A stretch of DNA of 64,000 nt from Frankia sp. AgB32 (GTDB lineage Bacteria; Actinomycetota; Actinomycetes; Frankiales; Frankiaceae), in contig NZ_JALKFX010000001.1 in assembly GCF_023243045.1 (NCBI RefSeq), forward strand, positions 55,405 to 119,404. Reading direction: 5' to 3'. Shown here piece after piece: positions 50,503 to 59,124 of the stretch. The number at the start of each line of letters is the position of its first letter. The first letter of the stretch is position 1. Position numbers and translations under genes: made by a program. The notes beneath the pieces were generated by a model, which worked only from the letters and a program-made list of their open reading frames with translations, was not told the origin of the DNA and searched no databases.

Positions 50503-52139
50503 CGCTGTTCTTCCTGGCGGAGGACGGCGGGATCCGGCTGGTGCGTCCGCCGGCCCGCAGCTGGCTGTCTCGTGCCCGCGGCTCCTGGCACTACCCGCCC
50601 GCTGCCCTGCTCCTGGGGCGAACGGGGGTGCGGGTGGCGCCCGGCTGGTGATGCGCCGAGTCCAGGAACGTCGGCCGGGCTGGTGTCCGACGGGTCCGAT
50701 TCGGTGGGTGCGCCGAAGGTGGTGAACGCGGAAGGCGGTGGGAGCCGGTGCGCGCGTCCCCCGGTCAGGTCATCGAGGATGACCGCGGACCGCCAGGCGC
50801 CGAGGCCGAGATCGGGGGAGCCGACCCCGTGCGTGTGCAGCTCGGCGTTCTGTACGTAGAGGCGGCCCGTCAGCGCGGGGCGGGTGGCCACCCGGTACCG
50901 GTCGTCGACCTTGAAACGTCCCGCGTCGTCAAGGTCGAGCAGGTCGGCCAGCGGCTCGAGCAGCGCCGGGCGCCGCGGGGCGTATCCGGTGGCGAGCACG
51001 GCTGTGTCCACCGTCAGCTCGAAGGCGCGGTCCTGGTCGCGGTGCCGGCACGCGAGGGTGATCTCGCCGCGCTCGCCATGCTGGGATGCCGCCTCGACGG
51101 TCACCCCCGGCAGCAGGGTGGCGGCCGGATCCGGGGTGTCGATCGTCCGTTCGTAGAGCAGGTCGTAGATCTCCGCGATCGTGTCTGCGTCGATCGCCTT
51201 GTAGAGCTGCCACTGGGCTGGGACCAGGGCGTCCCGACGGTGTCGGGGCAGTCCGCGGAAGTACGCGACGTAGTCGGGAGTGAACTGTTCGAGCCCGAGC
51301 TTCGAGTACTCCATGGGCGCGAACGAAGGGGTGCGGGTCAGCCAGGTCAGCTGCTGCACCCCCGGCTGCTGGGTGCGCAGCAGGTCGGCGAAGACCTCCG
51401 CGCCCGACTGGCCCGATCCGACCACGGCAATCCGGTGCTGGCCTGCCAACGACGCTCGACGCTGGCGGTACTGGGCCGAGTGGAACGCGAGGTCGGGGGA
51501 GATACCGGCAGCGGAGAAAGCCGGCGGAATCGCGGGTTCCGTGCCGATGCCGAGAACGAGATGCCGCGCGGCCACCACCCGAGTGGGCCCCGCGGAGGTC
51601 CGACCGGCGGGTGCGGCGCCGGTCTTCTCGGTGTGGGATCCGGTGTGCGTGATGGCCACCCGGAACAGGTCGGCGGACGCGTCCCAGGTGACCGCTTCGA
51701 CCCGAACCCCGAAATGGGTCGAATCGAGCCCCTGCGCGACCCAGCGGCAGTAGGCGTCGTACTCGCGCCGAGGAATGTGGAAACGTTCGTAGAAGTAGAA
51801 GCGGAACAGCCGGTCATGGGCCCGGAGGTAGGCGAGGAACGACCACGGGCTGGTCGGATCGACGAGGGTGACCAGGTCCGCGAGGAACGGCACCTGCAAC
51901 GTGGTGCCCTCCAGCAGGAGTCCGGGATGCCAGCTGAACGCCGGCGCCTGCTCGAAAAACGCCGTCCGCAGTCCGGGCAGCCCGTCCGCGAGCGCGGCCA
52001 GGGACAGGTTGAACGGTCCAAGGCCGATCCCCACGACGTCGTGGACCGGCTCCTCCGACCGGGGCAGGGCACGCCCCGGCGACGGGGCGGCCGCCAAGCC
52101 TGGACCGGCGTCGGAGACAGGCGGATTGCTGGACGTCAC
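50499..52139 (-). CDS. Flavin-dependent N-monooxygenase (lysine/ornithine/diamine N-hydroxylase family, RhbE-like)
   Basis: The 546-residue protein N-hydroxylates a primary amine with FAD, NADPH and O2. The FAD motif is VVGIGLGPFNLSLAALADG, the substrate/FAD region WHPGLLLEGTTLQVPFLADL, then VDPTSPWSFLAYL. The NADPH motif is IAVVGSGQSGAEVFADLL, and VLATGYAPRRP is the family ATGY motif. In this operon the substrate should be 1,3-diaminopropane, as for RhbE, giving the hydroxamate precursor. A 90-residue Pro/Ser/Gln-rich tail follows the last conserved block (SPDLGLGAWRSAVILDDL) and looks disordered. Start is GTG 52139, overlapping the synthetase A stop. Confidence 0.93.
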   Translation of the reverse strand: MTSSNPPVSDAGPGLAAAPSPGRALPRSEEPVHDVVGIGLGPFNLSLAALADGLPGLRTAFFEQAPAFSWHPGLLLEGTTLQVPFLADLVTLVDPTSPWSFLAYLRAHDRLFRFYFYERFHIPRREYDAYCRWVAQGLDSTHFGVRVEAVTWDASADLFRVAITHTGSHTEKTGAAPAGRTSAGPTRVVAARHLVLGIGTEPAIPPAFSAAGISPDLAFHSAQYRQRRASLAGQHRIAVVGSGQSGAEVFADLLRTQQPGVQQLTWLTRTPSFAPMEYSKLGLEQFTPDYVAYFRGLPRHRRDALVPAQWQLYKAIDADTIAEIYDLLYERTIDTPDPAATLLPGVTVEAASQHGERGEITLACRHRDQDRAFELTVDTAVLATGYAPRRPALLEPLADLLDLDDAGRFKVDDRYRVATRPALTGRLYVQNAELHTHGVGSPDLGLGAWRSAVILDDLTGGRAHRLPPPSAFTTFGAPTESDPSDTSPADVPGLGASPAGRHPHPRSPQEQGSGRVVPGAAGTRQPAAGRRTHQPDPAVLRQEEQR

Positions 52140-54187
52140 GCGGCGGCCTCCAACAGCGGGTTCGGGATCTGCACGTAGACCGATTGGGTGGCGACCGGCC
52201 CGATCAGCTCATCCCGCCCGTCGACGCAGGTGCGCAGATTGCCCTTGCTGGGCAGCGTGGCATCAGTCAGGAGAATGGTGAGCAGGCGGCGGCGGGAGCG
52301 GGGTGGCCGTTGCGGGCCATGGTCCAGTCGGGCGGCCCGCTCCAGGCGCCCGAGCAGGTCACGGAGTCGTCCGAGCAGGCGGGACTCGGCCACGATGCCA
52401 GCCGCGCCCAGCGCCCCGACGAGAGCGAAGACGTTGTTCACGAAGAGGTAGTAGATGATCCTTTCGGTGATCAGTGCGTCGTCGAAGACGACGTCCAGAC
52501 CAGTAGCGAAACCAGGCAACATGGCTTCCGTGGCCACGACGGCCGACTCGGCGACGTAGTAGCCCTGGCTGTCGCGGTACCAGCCGGCGACCGGCCAGCC
52601 GTCGTCGTCGAGGCTGACCAGCGTGTTCTGGAGGTGCGCCTCGACGCCGACGCCGAACCGCAGGAACAGGTCCAGCAGGGGGACCACCAGCACATCCAGG
52701 TAGCGCGCGAACCAGGCGTCCGCGAGCGCCGCGATCGGCTCGTGGTGGCGCTCTGCCAGCCGGCTCAGGATCCGCGCCAGCATGGCTTCGCGGGCCCGTC
52801 CGCGACTGCCGGTCGCCCGGTCCGGCCGCGGGGCGACGAGCGCCGCGCCGCACGCCACCCGGTCGTCCTGTCCGAACGGGTTGGTTCGAAAGGCGGTCTC
52901 CAGCCCAAGGGCGCCATGGTCACTGTGCCCGCCAGGAACGTCCGTCGAGAGGTCCGCCTCTTCGTTGCCCCGGGCGGCACCGGAGGCGGAGGTTCGCCGG
53001 AGGTCGGGATGGACCACCGCCACCCACTCGGGCTCCCCGATGAGTCGGAAGCTCGGATGCCGCCCGGCCAGTTCCCGGCCCAGGCCGGCGTCCACCAGGC
53101 CAGTGATCATTTCGGCCAGGCGGAGCTCTCCGCGTTGCAGGTTCCGCCGGGAGTTGGTGATGCGCAGGCCCAGGGAGAGCTTGAGCATCACGGGGCTGTC
53201 GGGGCGCCAGACCGTCCGGACGGACGTGGTCGGATACCACGACGGACCGGACACACCGAGATCGACCAGGAGTCCGTCCGCGAGCAGGTCGCCGAGCGGG
53301 CCGTCGCCGGGCGCGAGAAGGTCCTGGGCCTGCCAGGGATGGGCCGGTACCGGCAGGTAGCCGGGAGGCACCCTGCCGCCGGTCGGGTAGCGCGAACCGG
53401 TCACGGCAGACCCGCCGGGGAGGGCGGGGGTACGGCCGGCCACAACGGGCCAGGCCAGGCCGCCCGCCGGATCGGCGTCGACGTGGCGGTCCCCGTCCGG
53501 GCGATCAGGCGATGCTCCTTGCTGGAGGTCCCCCGAGTCGCGGAACAACGCCGTCAGCAGGCGCTCCGCGGTGCCTCGACCGGCCTGCCGCGCGGCGCCG
53601 GCGGCCTGGCCCGACATGTCCAGGACGGAGGGATGCGCGGCGAACCAGTGCAGGGAGAAGGAGCCGGCCCGTTCGGGGGAGTACGCGGCCATCGCCCGGT
53701 CGGAGGCCCCCTGCCGACTCGCTCCGGCGGGGTGGAAGGGATGGCCCGTGAGCGGTGCCCGCTCGGCGGACAGGAACGGGGCTGACCGGGCAGGATCCGC
53801 TGACGATCGACGGGCGTCGAGATGGCCCGCGATGCGCCGCGCCGAATCGACGATGCGTCCCAGCGCCTCGCTGCCGGCCGCGGCGGGGCGCCCGAGCTCC
53901 GCGGTGATCTCCCGAACCAGCAGGGCGGCGAGCAGGCCACTGTCCAGCGGCGACGCCGTCCCGTCCGCAGGCAGCAGCGCCGGCGCGGAGAAGCGGTGCC
54001 AACCGGTCGGCGAGCGGTGCGTCAGCGCCACCCGGACGGTCAGGCCGGAGGCTGGTAGCCGCAGCTCGACCGCGCCCTCGGCGGTGATCGGCGGCACCGG
54101 ACCGCTCTCCCGGAGCCAGCAGCGCAGCAGGGTCTCCGTGACGACGTCGTCGGCGATGACCTCGGCGGCCGTCTGCTCACGCCTCAC
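52136..54187 (-). CDS. NRPS-independent siderophore synthetase, IucA/RhbC-like
   Basis: The 683-residue protein is the type A NIS synthetase that joins citrate to the first amine. Blocks are GHPFHPAGASRQG, FSLHWFAAHPSVLDM, YLPVPAHPWQAQDLL, PTTSVRTVWRPDSPVMLKLS, then LGLRITNSRRNL. Further on are VEAHLQNTLVSLDDDGWPV and KGNLRTCVDGRDELIG near the end. It is about 100 residues longer than IucA/RhbC because of two low-complexity inserts (about 125-150 and 225-245). No acyltransferase domain is fused to it. It lies between the decarboxylase and monooxygenase genes, as rhbC does, but without an rhbD after it. Confidence 0.93.
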   Translation of the reverse strand: MRREQTAAEVIADDVVTETLLRCWLRESGPVPPITAEGAVELRLPASGLTVRVALTHRSPTGWHRFSAPALLPADGTASPLDSGLLAALLVREITAELGRPAAAGSEALGRIVDSARRIAGHLDARRSSADPARSAPFLSAERAPLTGHPFHPAGASRQGASDRAMAAYSPERAGSFSLHWFAAHPSVLDMSGQAAGAARQAGRGTAERLLTALFRDSGDLQQGASPDRPDGDRHVDADPAGGLAWPVVAGRTPALPGGSAVTGSRYPTGGRVPPGYLPVPAHPWQAQDLLAPGDGPLGDLLADGLLVDLGVSGPSWYPTTSVRTVWRPDSPVMLKLSLGLRITNSRRNLQRGELRLAEMITGLVDAGLGRELAGRHPSFRLIGEPEWVAVVHPDLRRTSASGAARGNEEADLSTDVPGGHSDHGALGLETAFRTNPFGQDDRVACGAALVAPRPDRATGSRGRAREAMLARILSRLAERHHEPIAALADAWFARYLDVLVVPLLDLFLRFGVGVEAHLQNTLVSLDDDGWPVAGWYRDSQGYYVAESAVVATEAMLPGFATGLDVVFDDALITERIIYYLFVNNVFALVGALGAAGIVAESRLLGRLRDLLGRLERAARLDHGPQRPPRSRRRLLTILLTDATLPSKGNLRTCVDGRDELIGPVATQSVYVQIPNPLLEAAA

Positions 54188-55749
54188 GGCACGCCTCCTT
54201 CATCGGTGGCGTGCTCGTCCATGTCGTCATCGCGCAGGTCGTGGTCCCGGCTGGCCAGCTCGTCCCCGGTCGCGGCGATCAGCGCCAGCAGGGCATCGAC
54301 GTGGGCCGGGGTGGCGTCGGGATTGAGCAGAGTGAGCTTCAGCTGGACCGCCCGATCGGGCCCCGTCCGGGTCCTTCCGACCACCGCCCGCCCGTCGACC
54401 AGCAGTGTGCGCCGGATCTCGGCGTTCAACTGGTCCAACCGGCCGGGTGCGGGTGGCTCGCCCGACCGGGCGGCGGTGGACGGCGGCCGGTAGCGAAAAA
54501 CGACCGTGCTCAGCGTGACCGGGAAGGCGAGCTCCAGCCGGTGATCGGCGCGGATCGTCCGTGCCGCGTGGCGGGCGAGCTCGTGGCAGGCGTCAACGCG
54601 GGTGCCCAGCCCACCCCGGCCGAGGGCACGCAACGTCACGGCGATCGGGAAGCAGTCGGCTCGGCGCGTGGTCCGCGGCGAACGGTCCAGGAGGCTGGGG
54701 AAGCCGGCGTCCTCATCGTCGTCCGAACGGAGGTAGTCAGCCTGGGCGGCACGAAGGCTGGGCCACCCGTCCGGTCGGGGGGTGAGGAACACGCCCGCGG
54801 CTGCTGGCTGCCACCCCAGCTTGTGTAGATCCAGGGCGACCGAGTCGGCCTGGGCGATCCCGGACAGGAGTTCGGCGAGCCGGTCGGAGAACAGCGCCCC
54901 CCCGCCATAGGCGGCGTCCACGTGCAGCCAGCCGAGGGACTCGGGCCGGTGGCCTCCCGGCGGCCGACGGTGGCGTAACCGGGCGCGGTGATCGTCGACG
55001 GCGGCGACGAGGTCCGGCAGGGGATCGATGGCGCCGGCGTCGGTGGTGCCCGCGGTCGCCACGACCACGGCGGGTCCGTCATGCGCGGCAAGTGCCTGGC
55101 CGAGCAGGTCGACCCGCATCCGATCCCGGTCGTCGGTGGGAATCACCACGACGGGTCGACTGGCCAGGCCAAGGATGGTGGCGGCCCGGTCGATGGACAG
55201 GTGAGCGGCGGCGGACCGGAACACTCGTATCGTCGGCTCGTTGGCAGCGTCACGGGCGAGTAACAGGCCCAGAAGATTGGACTCGCTGCCGCCGGTGGTG
55301 ATCGTGCCACTCGCCCGGGATGGATCGAGACCGGCCAGCTCGGCGAGCGCGGCAACGACCTCCGTCTCCACCGTCGTCGCTGCCGGCGCCTGATCCCACG
55401 AGTCCAGGGACGGGTTGAGCGCGCTCACCGCGAGATCGGCGGCGACGGCGACGGCCAGTGGTGGGCAGTGCAGATGCGCGGCGCACCACGGGTCGGCGGG
55501 ATCGGCGCTGCCCGCGGCGAAAGCGGACACGAGAGCCGTCAGCGCGGCCGGGGCACCGATGCCCTCCTGGGGGAGCATGCTGGCCCGGTCGGGGGAGGCG
55601 CCGAGCGTGGCACGGATGGCTTCGCGCACCTGCGACGGTCCACCACGCGGCAGGGGGCCGCCGCGCCGCCGGTTACCGTCGGTCAGCGCTGCCAGCGTGA
55701 GACCTACGAGCTCCGGCAGGTCGGACCGGTGGTCGACGGGTCGGGTCAC
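54184..55749 (-). CDS. ddc: L-2,4-diaminobutyrate decarboxylase (group II PLP enzyme, RhbB-like)
   Basis: The 521-residue protein from GTG 55749 is a glutamate-decarboxylase-fold enzyme that makes 1,3-diaminopropane from diaminobutyrate. Blocks are HLHCPPLAVAVAADLAVSAL (substrate entry), SGTITTGGSESNLLGLLLAR, VVVATAGTTDAGAIDPLPDL, LGWLHVDAAYGGGALF, then QADSVALDLHKLGWQPAAAG with the PLP lysine in DLHK. Its GTG overlaps the aminotransferase stop (GTGA), which supports this start over far upstream alternatives. The product feeds the N-monooxygenase and both NIS synthetases. Confidence 0.93.
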   Translation of the reverse strand: MTRPVDHRSDLPELVGLTLAALTDGNRRRGGPLPRGGPSQVREAIRATLGASPDRASMLPQEGIGAPAALTALVSAFAAGSADPADPWCAAHLHCPPLAVAVAADLAVSALNPSLDSWDQAPAATTVETEVVAALAELAGLDPSRASGTITTGGSESNLLGLLLARDAANEPTIRVFRSAAAHLSIDRAATILGLASRPVVVIPTDDRDRMRVDLLGQALAAHDGPAVVVATAGTTDAGAIDPLPDLVAAVDDHRARLRHRRPPGGHRPESLGWLHVDAAYGGGALFSDRLAELLSGIAQADSVALDLHKLGWQPAAAGVFLTPRPDGWPSLRAAQADYLRSDDDEDAGFPSLLDRSPRTTRRADCFPIAVTLRALGRGGLGTRVDACHELARHAARTIRADHRLELAFPVTLSTVVFRYRPPSTAARSGEPPAPGRLDQLNAEIRRTLLVDGRAVVGRTRTGPDRAVQLKLTLLNPDATPAHVDALLALIAATGDELASRDHDLRDDDMDEHATDEGGVP

Positions 55750-57239
55750 TGCGCCCCGCGCCCGGCGTCCTCGCGGTCTGCCGGGGTGGGCTCGCCGCGC
55801 GGCCGGTCGGTCGGGTTCGACCGGTCGGGCGCGGTGACGAGCCGACGGACCGCGGCGTCGAGGGCGTCGGCGAGGGTGGCCAGGACGCGGCTTGCCTGGG
55901 CCTCGGTGATGATCAAAGGGGGTAGCAGGCGGATGACCGCGCCATGGCGACCGCCGAGCTCGATGATCAGACCGCGGCGCAGGCATTCGGCCCGGACCAG
56001 CGCGGCCAGGCGAGGGTCGGCCGGATGGGCGCCGGCCGCGTCCGCGGCGGCCGCGGGGTCGACCAGCTCGGCGCCCAGCATCAGACCCCGGCCCCGTACG
56101 TGGCCCACGTGGGGGCGCGTTCGGGCCAGTTCGCGCAGACCGGTGAGCAGCCGCGCACCCAGGTTCGCCGCACGCTCGTCCAGCCCGTCGCGGCGAACCC
56201 GGCGCAGGGTGGCCCGACCGGCCGCCATCGCGAGCTGGTTGCCGCGGAAGGTGCCGGTGTGCGCGCCGGGCGTCCAGACGTCCAGCTCGGCGCGGTACGC
56301 GATCACTGCCAGCGGCTGGCCGCCGCCGATCGCCTTCGACATGACGAGGATGTCCGGGGCGATTCCGCTGTGCTGGGCGGCCCAGAACCGGCCCGTTCGG
56401 CCTACGCCGGTCTGCACCTCGTCGAGGATCAGCAGGATCCCCCGCCGACGGGTGATCTCCCGGATCGCGCGCATCCAGTCGTCCGGTGCGGGGACCACGC
56501 CGCCTTCGCCCTGGACCGCCTCGACGATCAGGGCCGCCGGGGCCGTCACCCCGCCGAGCGGATCGTCCAGCAGACGCTCGATGTAGCGGATGGACAGATC
56601 CGCACCGTCCGGACCGGCGGTGGGGAGCTGGCCGAGGCCCACCCCGAACGGGCAACGGTAGGGGTGGGGGAACGGCAGCCGGACGACGGACATCGCGGCG
56701 GGCAGCGGGCTTTTCACCGCCACGTTGCCGGTCACCGCCAGCGCACCGGAGGTCATCCCGTGGTAGCCCCCGGTGAAGGCGAGCAGGGTGTGGTTGCCCG
56801 TCGCCGTCTGCGCGAGCTTGAGCGCCGCCTCGACCGCGTCGGCGCCGCTCGGCCCGCAGAAGTGCAGCTTGACGTCGCTGCCCAGGCCGGGTGGCAGACA
56901 GGCGCGCAGCTCGTCGGTGAACGCGTCCTTCTCCGGCGTGGCCAGGTCGAGGGTGTGCAGGGGAGCGCCCCGCGACAGCGTCTCGGTGATCGCCTGGACC
57001 ACGTCGGGATGGTTGTGGCCCAGCGCCAGGGTGCCGGCTCCGGACAGGCAGTCCAGGTAGCTCCGCCCGTCCGCGCCGAAGATCGTCGCGCCTTCGGCGC
57101 GAACTGGCACGATCGGGAGGGTGCGAGCGTAGGTACGCGCCGCGGACTCTCGCTCGCGCTGACGGGCGAGGATTTCGGCGGGATCCATCGCCGGAGCGAG
57201 ACGGCCGGCGTCGGTGCCGCTGTATGCGGAAATCGTCAT
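55746..57239 (-). CDS. dat: L-2,4-diaminobutyrate:2-oxoglutarate aminotransferase (class III PLP, RhbA-like)
   Basis: The 497-residue protein converts aspartate semialdehyde and glutamate to diaminobutyrate, the first step of diaminopropane supply. Blocks are YLDCLSGAGTLALGHNHPDV, HFCGPSGADAVEAALKLAQ, FTGGYHGMTSGALAVTGN, EAVQGEGGVVPAP, LLILDEVQTGVGRTGRFWA and LVMSKAIGGGQPLAVI with the PLP lysine, then TGTFRGNQLAMAAG. It is the first gene of a six-gene operon in which every junction is a four-base overlap. GGGAG lies nine bases before the ATG, and a DmdR/IdeR iron box lies 31 bases before it. Confidence 0.94.
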   Translation of the reverse strand: MTISAYSGTDAGRLAPAMDPAEILARQRERESAARTYARTLPIVPVRAEGATIFGADGRSYLDCLSGAGTLALGHNHPDVVQAITETLSRGAPLHTLDLATPEKDAFTDELRACLPPGLGSDVKLHFCGPSGADAVEAALKLAQTATGNHTLLAFTGGYHGMTSGALAVTGNVAVKSPLPAAMSVVRLPFPHPYRCPFGVGLGQLPTAGPDGADLSIRYIERLLDDPLGGVTAPAALIVEAVQGEGGVVPAPDDWMRAIREITRRRGILLILDEVQTGVGRTGRFWAAQHSGIAPDILVMSKAIGGGQPLAVIAYRAELDVWTPGAHTGTFRGNQLAMAAGRATLRRVRRDGLDERAANLGARLLTGLRELARTRPHVGHVRGRGLMLGAELVDPAAAADAAGAHPADPRLAALVRAECLRRGLIIELGGRHGAVIRLLPPLIITEAQASRVLATLADALDAAVRRLVTAPDRSNPTDRPRGEPTPADREDAGRGAQ

Positions 57240-57269
57240 GATGGGCGACTCCCTTCCGAGCGGGCCTTT

Positions 57270-57288
57270 TGAGGGGAGCCTAACCTAA
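57270..57288 (-). promoter_or_regulatory. DmdR/IdeR iron box
   Basis: The minus strand reads TTAGGTTAGGCTCCCCTCA. This matches the streptomycete DmdR1 box TTAGGTTAGGCTCACCTAA at 17 of 19 positions and the mycobacterial IdeR box at 16 of 19. It lies directly before the siderophore operon, so iron-loaded DmdR/IdeR should repress the operon. Confidence 0.9.
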
Positions 57289-57759
57289 GTTATCGGGTGG
57301 CTGTTGGTTCCTGTGGATGGATCGTGCCTGGCGCCATCGGCGGACCACTCCATAGTCCGCCCGCATAGCTCGCATCGTCGTGTAAACGCCGGTCCCGACG
57401 GCGTCCGGAGTGGTTCCCGCCCCAGCGTCGGTGGTCTATCGCACACCCGGGAGGGCTCCATCGGTCCAGACCCGCCGATTCTGCCTGGACCGTCCTGACC
57501 ATTGGTGTCCCACGGCATTGGCCGCCGCCGGCCGCGGATGTTCCCGCTCTCATGATCGCGACCTCGATACGGGCGGAATGAGACGGCGATCATTTGCTGG
57601 GAATTCGACCGTATCGCCACGCTGAAGTCGCGAACCGAGCCAGTCTCGGACGAGGGCCTGTGTCGGCCGGTTACCCGCTGGCGGCGGTATGGCCCGGGCC
57701 GGGTGGTGGACACCCCCGTTCAGGGGGTTCCCGACCCGGCATCCGGAGGGAGAACGTGA
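57289..57759. other. Divergent region between the siderophore operon and the type III decarboxylase gene
   Basis: No gene is supportable in these 470 bases, although several Arg/Pro-rich frames are open. The region must hold promoters for both directions; a second iron box was not found near 57760. A GGAGGGAG ribosome site for the decarboxylase lies at its right end. Confidence 0.4.
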
Positions 57760-59124
57760 ATGGATCTGCCGCCGTCGGCTGCGCCGCTGCGCGCGTTGCC
57801 GGCCGAGCGTCTGCCCCCTGCGGTTCTTGCCGCGGTGCAGGCCTGGCCGGCCGGCGCGGAGACCAGCGCCTATCTTTATGATCTTTCCGTCGCGGCCCGC
57901 AACGCCACGGCCCTACGTGCCTGCCTGCCGGCCTGGGCGGAGATCTGCTACGCGGTGAAGGCGAACGGATTTCCGCCGATCCTGGACGCTCTCCTGGCGG
58001 GGTCCGGCCAGCCCGGAGCCAGTTCGGCGGAACCCTCCGGGCCGCTCGGGTGGGCCGGTGTCGATGGCTTCGAGGTCTCCTCCGTTCGGGAGGTGCGCCT
58101 CGCCCAGGGCGCCTACGAACGGGCTGGCGCGGTCGGGCCACGTCGGTTGGTCGCCTCGGGCCCGGCGAAATCGGTGGCGCTGCTGACCGCCCTCGCCCAG
58201 TCGGACGGCTCCGTGGTCAATGTGGAGAGTGTCGGCGAGCTTCGGCGCCTGGCGGCCGTCGCGGGCAGTCTTGGCCGACAGGTCGCTGTCGCCGTGCGGG
58301 TGAACCCCGCGCGCGTCGCTCTCGCCGGATCCCTCCAGATGGGCGGGCGGCCGAGCGCGTTCGGCATCCCCGAACCGGACGTGCCCGCCGTACTCGAGCT
58401 GGCGGCCGGGCTGGCCCACGTCGATGTGGTTGGCTTCCACGTCCATGCCGTCTCCGCGAACCTCGACGCCGTGGCCCACCTGGACTACGTCCGCTGGTGC
58501 CTCGACTTCGCCGTCCGCACAGCAACTGCCGCCGGCGTCGATCTGCGCCTGGTCGACATGGGCGGGGGATTCGGGGTGCCGTTCGAGCCGGACCGGCGCG
58601 GCGAGGTCCCCTTCGACCTGGCCCGTTTCGGGGATGGCCTGGCGTCGATGCCCATCCCCGCGGACGTGCGGGCGATTTTCGAGCCGGGGCGGCTACTCGT
58701 GGCGGACGCCGGCTGGTACGTCGCCGAGGTGATCGACGTCAAACGTTCCTACGGGACGCACTTCGTCGTGCTGCGGGGCGGCATCCACCACTTCGCCCTG
58801 CCGACGTCGTGGGAGATCGTGCACAACTTCGCGGTCGTCCCCCGCACGGGCCAGTCCGTCGCCGGGACCGCGATTCCGGAGATCCCATGCGAGCTGGCGG
58901 ACACCGACGGTAGACCGGTCACCGTCGTCGGCGAGCTGTGCACGCCGGAGGACACCCTGGCTCGTGACATCACCGTCGGGCCGGTCCGGCCCGGCGATGC
59001 CGTCGTCTTCCCGATGGCCGGCGCCTACGGCTACGAGTTCGCCCTCACGGACTTCCTCGGCCATCCCCGGCCGGATCGGATCGTGCTCGACGCGAGCGGC
59101 AACCGGGTCAGAACAGCCGGGTGA
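57760..59124 (+). CDS. Type III-fold PLP decarboxylase (Orn/DAP-decarboxylase family, SbnH/PvsE-like)
   Basis: The 454-residue protein is an alanine-racemase-fold decarboxylase. EICYAVKANGFPPIL contains the PLP lysine, GVDGFEVSSVREVRLA and VNVESVGELRRLA follow, and VGFHVHAVSANLDA gives the barrel histidine. RLVDMGGGFGVPFEP binds the phosphate, IFEPGRLLVADAGWYV is another core block, and GELCTPEDTLARD carries the active-site Cys. This form is common in siderophore clusters: SbnH decarboxylates a citryl-diaminopropionate intermediate, and PvsE acts in the vibrioferrin pathway. It diverges from the siderophore operon at 520 bases and so may add a second amine or tailor an intermediate. Ordinary diaminopimelate decarboxylase is less likely from context. 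Confidence 0.87.
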   Translation: MDLPPSAAPLRALPAERLPPAVLAAVQAWPAGAETSAYLYDLSVAARNATALRACLPAWAEICYAVKANGFPPILDALLAGSGQPGASSAEPSGPLGWAGVDGFEVSSVREVRLAQGAYERAGAVGPRRLVASGPAKSVALLTALAQSDGSVVNVESVGELRRLAAVAGSLGRQVAVAVRVNPARVALAGSLQMGGRPSAFGIPEPDVPAVLELAAGLAHVDVVGFHVHAVSANLDAVAHLDYVRWCLDFAVRTATAAGVDLRLVDMGGGFGVPFEPDRRGEVPFDLARFGDGLASMPIPADVRAIFEPGRLLVADAGWYVAEVIDVKRSYGTHFVVLRGGIHHFALPTSWEIVHNFAVVPRTGQSVAGTAIPEIPCELADTDGRPVTVVGELCTPEDTLARDITVGPVRPGDAVVFPMAGAYGYEFALTDFLGHPRPDRIVLDASGNRVRTAG

